64,000 nt of DNA from Ligula intestinalis (lineage: Eukaryota > Platyhelminthes > Cestoda > Diphyllobothriidea > Diphyllobothriidae): NCBI GenBank assembly GCA_036362985.1, contig JAYGXS010000010.1, forward strand, positions 4,402,554-4,466,553, read 5' to 3'. Within the stretch, counting starts at the first letter, position 1. The number at the start of each line of letters is the position of its first letter. Below are positions 57,290 through 64,000 of the stretch, in pieces. The notes beneath the pieces are model-generated. The model was not told the origin of the DNA. It saw only the letters and a list, made by a program, of their open reading frames with translations, and did not search any database. The position numbers and the translations under genes were made by a program.

Positions 57290-58250
57290 TTTGAGGGCAG
57301 ACTTTAGTCGCCATCAAGAGGTTCCTGCCGTCTTTGTTCAAGGGGCGTTAGGAGTAACGAGTCCATTCCTCTCCCTGGCTAGCTATTCAAGACTCATTGA
57401 CCTTCTATTCAAGTTGCCTGTGACATGCGGGCAGAACACATTCAGATGGTCACAGACATATGTGTCTACTTAACTGAGATCGCTATGTCGGTTGGTATGC
57501 CCTTAAATTCCGGAAAGACGGAGTTATTCTCGAGCTACATCCCTGATCAGAAGGCAATCCTGAGGAATAATGGGCATCAACTTAAAGAAGTAGACAGCTT
57601 TAAATACCTCGGGGCGAGACTGTTACCGAATGGGCAGAGCAAGGACGTCATTGTCTCCGCTGTCGATGCGGCTCGCTGGGTTTTCTCAATCCTTCGATAG
57701 TGCCTATGGATCCGACGTGACATCTCCATCGCCACGAAGATTCGTGTACACCGTGCGTCCATCCGGTCAGTCCTTTTCTATGGATGTAAATGCTGGGCTG
57801 TGCGCGCTGAAGATGAGCGAAGACTGGAGGTCTTTGACCACCGGTGCCTGAGGACGATCCTGCGAGTTAAATATAGTGCATTAATCTCGAATGAGATAGT
57901 CCGCACCCGCTGCGATCGTATCACGAGGATACCTCAGGCCATTCAATAAAGCCGACTGAGGTGGTTTTGGTTACGTTCTCCGTCGTCCGCCCCATGAGCT
58001 AAGTTCTGCTGCCCCGATCCAGCGGCGCAGCCTATATGGAGGCGTCGAAGAGGAGGGCAAGACATGGAAGCGGTTCTTGGACTTTCTATCTTCGGTCTGC
58101 GTCGCCGGAGAAGAGACTGGGTGGAGCTCTTCGGATCCGCTGCCGCCAATCGTCACGCATGGAGAGGGGTACCGCCCGTGACATTAGTGAGGCTGGCTGC
58201 CTCAGGCATGATCACAGCCGTAACAAGTACCAGTAGTGTCCGCTTCTGAA
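57290..58250 (+). mobile_element. RTE-like LINE, reverse transcriptase 3' end
   Basis: Plus-strand frames: MPLNSGKTELFSS, DSFKYLGARLLPNGQSKD, VIVSAVDAARWVFSIL, then RVYTVRP-like, and in shifted frames the RLRWFGYVLRRPPHELS region near 57960. This order is typical of the C-terminal half of RTE-type reverse transcriptases. Frameshifts and stops occur near 57700, 57850 and 57945. The last 210 bp recur at 41850-42145. Confidence 0.75.
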
Positions 58251-58254
58251 CGTG

Positions 58255-59335
58255 CAGCTGCATGGCTAATGTCACACATAGTACTTTGGCGCAAAAGCAC
58301 TTTCATAGGCGTTCATGGAAGAACCCGATACCGCTGTTTCGCCTTCTCTGTCACTCTGGCTCATGCTTGGGCCACCCTCACCACAGGTCGTAGTAGCATT
58401 ACCGACAAAGACAAGGGAGACGAAATGCAACCTAAAAACCAATTACAAACCTCAATTACTTGATTATTTAGTGACCACTGGTTTTTAATGAGGACGCATT
58501 TATTGAACTAATTGATAATAAGAAAGCCACAATCATATTTTCTGCGGACTGCCATTTTGCGATCTCCCCCTGTTTTTGCCGAACGCCCGGATTCCTCTGT
58601 TTTTTTGGTCGCGTGGCTTTCTTATTATTACAAAAAAATACGTTTAAGTTAAAGGCAGCGGGTGGATGTTAGGTTTTGCAATTGATACATCGGTTACATT
58701 TGATACACTTTGATGTTTAGGTGTTTTTCCCAACCACTTACTTCATATCAAACAATAGGAAGAGCCATAAATTTTTATGAATGCACATTTCTAAATATGC
58801 CAAGTAAAACAACAAACATGATTCCAAAATGGTACAATAATAGAAGTAAGATTGCATGAAGTAGCCAATCAGCGTAGAGCAATCGACGGTAGGCAGTTAA
58901 ACCCGACAACGCACGCGGAAGAAAGCAGCGGCAGAGTATTCACTCTCTGAAGATGGACAGACGAGACAACTATCCGACAGGTCAGATCAAAAATAAACCT
59001 CCCGGGCGAACGCTTTTTTCCTTCTGACTAACCACTTCCGGAAATCAAATTTTCCCAACTTTTACTGATCCTTCGTTTTCCAGGCGTAAACTTAGGCGAT
59101 AACAAACTTGTCTACTAGTCGTGTACAAGAAAGAATATTAGTTGTGCGTGTGTTCGGTAAAATACATTTATTTTGTAAAAAAAACAAGCGCATGATACTT
59201 AAGTTAGCATTTTTACAGCAGCATTTTTTTGCAAGCAGTTAGAAAGAAGCTCATTCAACAGCCGACATTCTTACATGATCAACATATTTTGAGATTATAC
59301 ACCTAGGTAATGGTAGACGTTGAAATCATACTTAA
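58255..59335. other. intronic DNA, no gene recognised
   Basis: Mostly AT-rich with short frames. No repeat relation or exon found. Confidence 0.35.
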
Positions 59336-59339
59336 GCAA

Positions 59340-60060
59340 TTTGTCCGAAGCCTCTGCATGAAGATAATCGATGACGACATTTTATAGCAGCCCGTGATCG
59401 TGCGAAGGGTAGCGCATTGTGTTGTCTGAAGGCGGCGGAGGCTGGAAGAGCTGGTCGTAGGAGATCAGATTGGTGCCGCACAAATGAGGTGCGGCTTGGC
59501 CGGCGCTGTGAATGCAGTCGTCAAAGTCTCTTTCGCACAGCCGCCGAATGTGCCCATTAGAGCCCTGACGACCTTGCTGCAGCGGCTCACTTTGCCTGCG
59601 ACCTTCCTGGCATGGTTTACGAACCTGAAGAGCGGATCGATGCGCACGCCAAGGAGCTTGGGCTTGCGGACGAGCGGCAATGGTGTCCTGTTTACGGTGA
59701 TGGCCCGGTGACGATTGATCTCCTTCGGATCCAGCGTGAAAACAGTGACTGACGACTTGGCTGCAGAGATCGTCATTCCGCGCTGGGTGAAGACGTTTTC
59801 GACATCAGGCATGAACTCCGTGAGTAGCTGCGCAGCCTGATCGATGTGATGGTGCCGGCAGAAGAACGTAACATCGTCCGCGTATGGTACCACTTTAGCG
59901 GGTGCACGGAGGAGTGGGAGATCTCGCATGTAGATGTTGAAGAGCGTCGGGCTGAGCACAGGGCCTTGAGGAACGTTGCAAGTCTGCCAATAGAGGAGAA
60001 TATACGAGTTCCAGGCAGCAGTTCGAAGAAGAAGATGCTATCACTGTTCCAGTGATCGCA
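59340..60060 (-). mobile_element. Jockey-like LINE, reverse transcriptase palm and thumb
   Basis: The minus-strand frame 59959-59465 reads LSPTLFNIYMRDLPLL, then the catalytic YADD (VVPYADDVTFF), AAKSSVTVFTLDPKEI and PKLLGVRIDPLF, then GKVSRCSKVVRALMGTFGGC. Downstream pieces (SSSLRRLQTTQCATLRTITG) are frameshifted. It is the only copy of this family in the window that still includes the YADD box. Confidence 0.8.
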
Positions 60061-60149
60061 TCTTCTTCGTTGCAAGTCTGTTGTCACCCACCCGCCCTCA
60101 CGGCGGCCAATGACTGTTATACCAAACCTCCCTACGGCGGATCTATCAC

Positions 60150-60290
60150 CCCTCCTCTACATCTCTGTTTTTTGACGACGGAGCAGCCCCTCCGGACCAC
60201 GCTGCTCCGACTTCCCCTGCTCCACATGGCCGGGATTAAGGCCCACCCGGCGGGCTCCTGATCCAATGAGGGCTACTAGCCAGCCAACCT
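60150..60290 (+). repeat. dispersed repeat Y, copy 2
   Basis: Direct match to 46985-47135 (see there); ends near ctactagccagccaacctc. Confidence 0.6.
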
Positions 60291-60592
60291 CAGCTTGTGT
60301 CTGAATCCCGTTATCCTCGAAAGCCCGACTTGCAACTTGTTTACCAGGATGTTTTTTTGCGGGTAGCATATTGTTACCGATAAAACTAATCAAATTTTTT
60401 TTCATTTTGCTTATAGAGCAAACGGAATATCGGAGCCGGTGAACACCAACGGCCCCGTTAAAAGGGCGACATCAGCAAAAAGTTAGTTTTGTGTTCTAAT
60501 AATTTGTCAGCGTGTTCTTTTTTTTATGTACCACCCACTGATAAATGTTATTGTTCTCGAAATTCGAAACCTTTTGAGCGAAAAGTTGCCAG

Positions 60593-60684
60593 TCCTCATG
60601 GCCGGCCTATCATAGACTTGCTCCGCTCGCTAGACTTTAAAGTAATTCAGTGCTTCCGCGATTTCTCCGGCGCTCAGAGCCTTA
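60593..60684 (+). CDS. possible small exon with a degenerate IQ-like motif
   Basis: An acceptor (aaaagttgccag) opens a frame containing LRSLDFKVIQCFRDFSGAQS. Its phases fit both a phase-2 exon 13 and the phase-1 start of the 60921 exon. In CEP97 an IQ motif lies just before the coiled coil, and spacing here would suit that. The donor (A|gttgac) is poor and the motif is imperfect, so this is a weak candidate. Confidence 0.25.
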
Positions 60685-60920
60685 GTTGACATCAGTGGTG
60701 AAGTTTGGGTCGTTTGTCGGCCGAAGGCAGACAAAGATCCGTATGCATACTATAATTTTCAGTTTCTGTAGCCACCGCTTAATTGGTGCGGCGATGGCTC
60801 ATTAATTGCTACAATGTTCTTGTCCGCGTCGGATGCGGATATTCAGTTCTATTGATGAGTCTGTTTGTGTAAATCCCTGGCCGCTTTTGCCGATCCATTT
60901 GCCTCGTCTTCTCCTTCTAG

Positions 60921-61111
60921 GCGCCCCACAAAGCCAGGAAAATACCGCCTCGCCGAGGACATCCTGTCCAGCCTGTGGCTGCTGTCCCGAGGACATTCAA
61001 AAGTCCATAGAACTGTTGAGGTCTCAGGTGGAGACGCTGCGTGAGGCCGTGGCGATGGAAACGAAGACACGCCAACTCAATGCTCAGGCAATGCAGTTTC
61101 TCCTGCGAGAG
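60921..61111 (+). CDS. CEP97: probable exon of the CEP97-like gene: coiled coil
   Basis: Acceptor ctcgtcttctccttctag and donor GAG|gtaggt bound a 191-nt open frame that starts in phase 1 and ends in phase 0. After a Cys-containing linker it encodes DIQKSIELLRSQVETLREAV and KTRQLNAQAMQFLLRE, a coiled coil. From memory this aligns without gaps to the coiled coil that follows the IQ motif of vertebrate CEP97 (conserved I, L, L, R, E, A, FL positions). That links the LRR block at 38.6-40.7 kb with this region more than 20 kb away. No further downstream exon or stop codon was identified. Confidence 0.6.
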
Positions 61112-61459
61112 GTAGGTGCTTTCCGAAATACGTGCATTCCAAACGCTCTAGTAATTCTCTCGATTAAGGTGAGGGCTTTGGTAAAGCTCTGTGTATAGAA
61201 GTTTGAAAAAACCACACACACGCACACACTATCGCAAGAAGTCAGAGGGGGGAGGGTTCATTGGGTTGGCAGTTGTTAGTGTCGCTTGTGTTTTCCCCAC
61301 TTTCCTGCAGTCCCGGATACTCCTTAACATTTCGAAATCCTAACGGTCAAAGAACGTTGACTCTCTGGGTCAGTCGTACATGGATAGGCAGATCGGTTAC
61401 TAGGCAAATGCTCGACATCTGTGTGGGTAAATGTAACCCTGAATGAAGTATCAATCCCA

Positions 61460-61745
61460 ATAGTAAGACATTATTATTAGTGACGTGTGGCAGTAGTAGT
61501 ATTAGTAGTTCGTATCGACACGCAGCATTAGCCAATAGGAAGACCTTAGTAGTAGTTTTTGTAGTAGCAGTTGTAGTAGTCGTAGTGGTATTAATAGAAG
61601 TAGTAGGTCGTTCGACTCGAAATGCAGCATAAGCCAACAGTAATATCTTATTATTATTATTAGTAGTAGTAGTAGCAGCAGCATTATTGCTCTTATTATA
61701 ATTAGTAGTAATGGTGGTAGCAGTAGTAGTAGAAGTAGGAAGAAG
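61460..61745. repeat. TAG/ATT-rich microsatellite
   Basis: Imperfect trinucleotide repeats (tagtagtag, attattatt, gtagtagcagcag) over about 290 bp. The leucine- and asparagine-rich minus-strand frames here are by-products. Confidence 0.8.
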
Positions 61746-61949
61746 AAGTTTAAATCGAAGTACAGCATAAACCAACAGTAAAATCTTATTTTTAGTCAAA
61801 GTAGAAGATTCCTACACGGTCTCATATTTTAGGCAGCAAGTAATCTCAATTGTCTGTAACTACCGGATTCGAAAGTATATTTCAGTGAGGTGAGTTAACA
61901 GTCATTTTTCGCGAAAGGTCGTAAAGTAGTTGAGTTATTTGGGGACTCC

Positions 61950-62560
61950 GTGGAAAGAGGAGTGTGGTGTGTGTCGTAGCCCCTATTGGATCAAGAGTCC
62001 CAACCGGGATTAAAATTGGTTGCAGTTGGAAGACGAAGGAAAGGCGAGACCTCAACCGGTTTCGGCCAGAGGTCCACAGGGATGAGTTGGGTGCTTGACC
62101 GGGAACTACAAGCGAAAATATGCTGACGGTCATGCAGAGAAAGGCCGCAATCGGGACAGCTGTCGAATGTGAGCGGGTCGAGCCGGTGTTAGTACTGACG
62201 AAGGAGCATGGAGTAGCCACTGCGTAGTTGAGCCAAGATGCAGCAAGTGACCCTCGGGAGTTGTTGTTCCGAGGCCAGAATCGGAGGTTAATAGCCGCCC
62301 AAAAGGACCGTGGGCTCGTAGCTTAGTTTTGCTTCGATAACGGCTCTCTGATGAAGACACTGGAAGCCTGTCATGGTGACAGAGTCATCAAAGGGTAAAT
62401 CCGAGAGATATGAGGCGACAGTTTCCCTGCGCAGCGCTCTAATAGACGGCCGAACGCTGCGGCTGGGCTCGGGAGTGTAGCAATGCTTGTGATAAGGATG
62501 GCCGAGTTACGAACAGGTCCACTAAAAGTGCATTGTGAAGGGCATATCGTCAGCATACCT
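61950..62560 (-). mobile_element. Jockey-like LINE 3' fragment
   Basis: Minus-strand reading in the same order as 48560-49590: AAAFGRLLERCAGKLSPHIS, RSFWAAINLRFWPR, RGSLAASWLNYAV, then a broken cysteine motif and the LTPVDLW-like region. Frameshifted throughout. Confidence 0.65.
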
Positions 62561-62569
62561 GCCGTCTAG

Positions 62570-64000
62570 ACAGACACTGGGAGCACTCAGCCCGCAAATG
62601 TGAAGCTGCTGGGTGGGACGCCTGCCAGACCTAAACTTTACACAACGCCGACCGCTGCTCCTCTCTAATTAACTTAACCGGTCTTGTCAGCAGGAGCAGT
62701 TTGGTTGGCCCAGTTCAGATTTGTCATACTATAAGCAACCCAACCCATCAAAAGTCCTAGGGCCCAACCTAACTGACGCAAGCGCTCACAGCTCTGACGA
62801 GTCGTTCCCACGCCATACAACCGGCGCGCAGCTGTGGCCAGACCTGAAGACTCTAAAACGCCAGCTGGTTGAGTTACAAAGGTAATGCAGCCGCTCCTCA
62901 CTTGAAGCCGAAATCTGATTGGTCCAATCTAGTTCGCTTTGCTTGCTGTACCAGGTATGCTAAAAGGCTTCTATGTTGTGCTCTTTTTGTTGAGTTCTTC
63001 CTTGGAGACTCACACCACGCGTAATTAGACGGTGATACCTTGGCTTTTGGCAACATTTACAACTCTAGGTTCGTAGGCTGCTCACTACTGTTGCCGCAAC
63101 TCGGTCCACACAGGTCAGGTTGCTGCAACGGTTCCTTTTTGCTGTTGTAATAAGATACTCGATACCCCTTTCTTTGAAATCCGATTCCTGTGTATGTGCG
63201 CGCGCGCACGTGAGAGTCTGTGTTTTTGGCAGACACAGAAGTGCACTTGGCCAACGCCGTTAGGGCGTGCGAGGAGATAGGACACAGCTCATAGCTGCCC
63301 CCCCCTTCGGTGGTCTTCGTCGCTTGCAATTTGGTCAAGTGTAAATTACTCAAATCTGCCAACTCCGCCCTAGCCTACCCTAGTAGCACGCGCAGATCAA
63401 GTGGACGAAATCCGGTATAAATCCGGCATATGTATCCGGATTTTTCCAGTAGGCTTCCATGATGGGATCCGCTCGGATTTGCTACTATGCACCTCTAGCA
63501 CAGCAGGCTGTCATTTTTTTCTCCCTTCTCCTTTGCTCACGAACCTAACAAGACTCACCCTCTGTTATGACCCGCTTTTGGTACCTCTAATTAACATGAA
63601 CGCTGAACCAAAGAGCCCGTAAGAGAGACAAAGAGAAGACCAGTCGGTCAGAAAGAGAGAGAGAGTTTACTCAGACAAGCACGTTACAGCGAGTCAGCAC
63701 AAGTTCTTGAGTGTGTCCGGTACCACACAATTAGGACAACAAACGACTGTGAGCTAGGCCTATCGAGCCAATCAGCTTTTGGCTACCGGCGCGATTGGCT
63801 GGGACTCGGCGGCTGACATCTCGATTAAATTTTGAATTATCTATTGATGTGACTGCGAGGTGTGTTCGCTGCCTGTAGGCCGATCGATAGTTTGCTGTGA
63901 GCGCGGCTGCTTGCGCAGGCTATCTATCTGTTAGGGGTCTCGTAACAGAGTAATCGTGGGAATGGGCGTATTCCCAGCACTCTCTCACAAGTCAATGGTT
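62570..64000. other. no gene recognised
   Basis: Contains short simple repeats (tgcgcgcgcgcacg at about 63195, gaaagagagagagag at 63650) and no convincing exon or element. The 3' part of the CEP97-like gene may lie here or beyond the window, but I found no in-phase exon. Confidence 0.35.

Noticed and set aside
61502..61799. Leucine-, asparagine- and threonine-rich frames on the minus strand
   Set aside because: By-products of the TAG/ATT microsatellite.

Overview
The window reads as a repeat-saturated flatworm genome, most likely a large-genome tapeworm such as a diphyllobothriid. This is inferred from three things: very short introns (29-39 nt) next to introns of 3-10 kb filled with transposons; a mixture of CR1-like, RTE-like and Jockey-like LINEs, GIY-YIG Penelope-like elements (PLEs), CsRn1-like Gypsy and Merlin elements; and tRNA-derived SINEs. 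I cannot name the species. No rRNA gene, functional tRNA, CRISPR array or bacterial operon was seen.

Two host genes can be assembled exon by exon. (1) On the minus strand, exons at 17786-17525, 12051-11968, 7975-7895 and 7789-7595 join with consistent phases into a two-HMG-box protein resembling mitochondrial transcription factor A (TFAM). A young Gypsy element (12873-17062) sits antisense in one of its introns. (2) On the plus strand, eleven exons at 38580-40716 encode the leucine-rich-repeat N-terminus of a CEP97-like centriolar protein. In-phase exons at 51369-51890, 54669-54974 and 60921-61111 probably continue the same gene through introns packed with LINE and PLE debris. A third, unrecognised minus-strand gene may end at 21745-21918.

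Layout: 0-5 kb, direct repeat and a tandem array of tRNA-like units with a 10-N gap. 5-10 kb, dispersed repeat, PLE copies in both orientations, last TFAM exons. 10-18 kb, Jockey-like fragment, TFAM exons, Gypsy. 18.3-21.6 kb, nearly intact CR1-like LINE. 22-30 kb, inverted LINE tail, Merlin relic, duplicated RTE relic, Gypsy relic. 31.6-36.8 kb, near full-length second LINE with ORF1. 37-38 kb, Gypsy and PLE tails. 38.5-61.1 kb, CEP97-like gene with mobile-element-filled introns. 61-64 kb, microsatellites and a Jockey-like tail.

Most insertions are broken by stops or frameshifts. The Gypsy element is the youngest by LTR identity, and it carries what looks like a self-complementary primer-binding site instead of a tRNA-type one.
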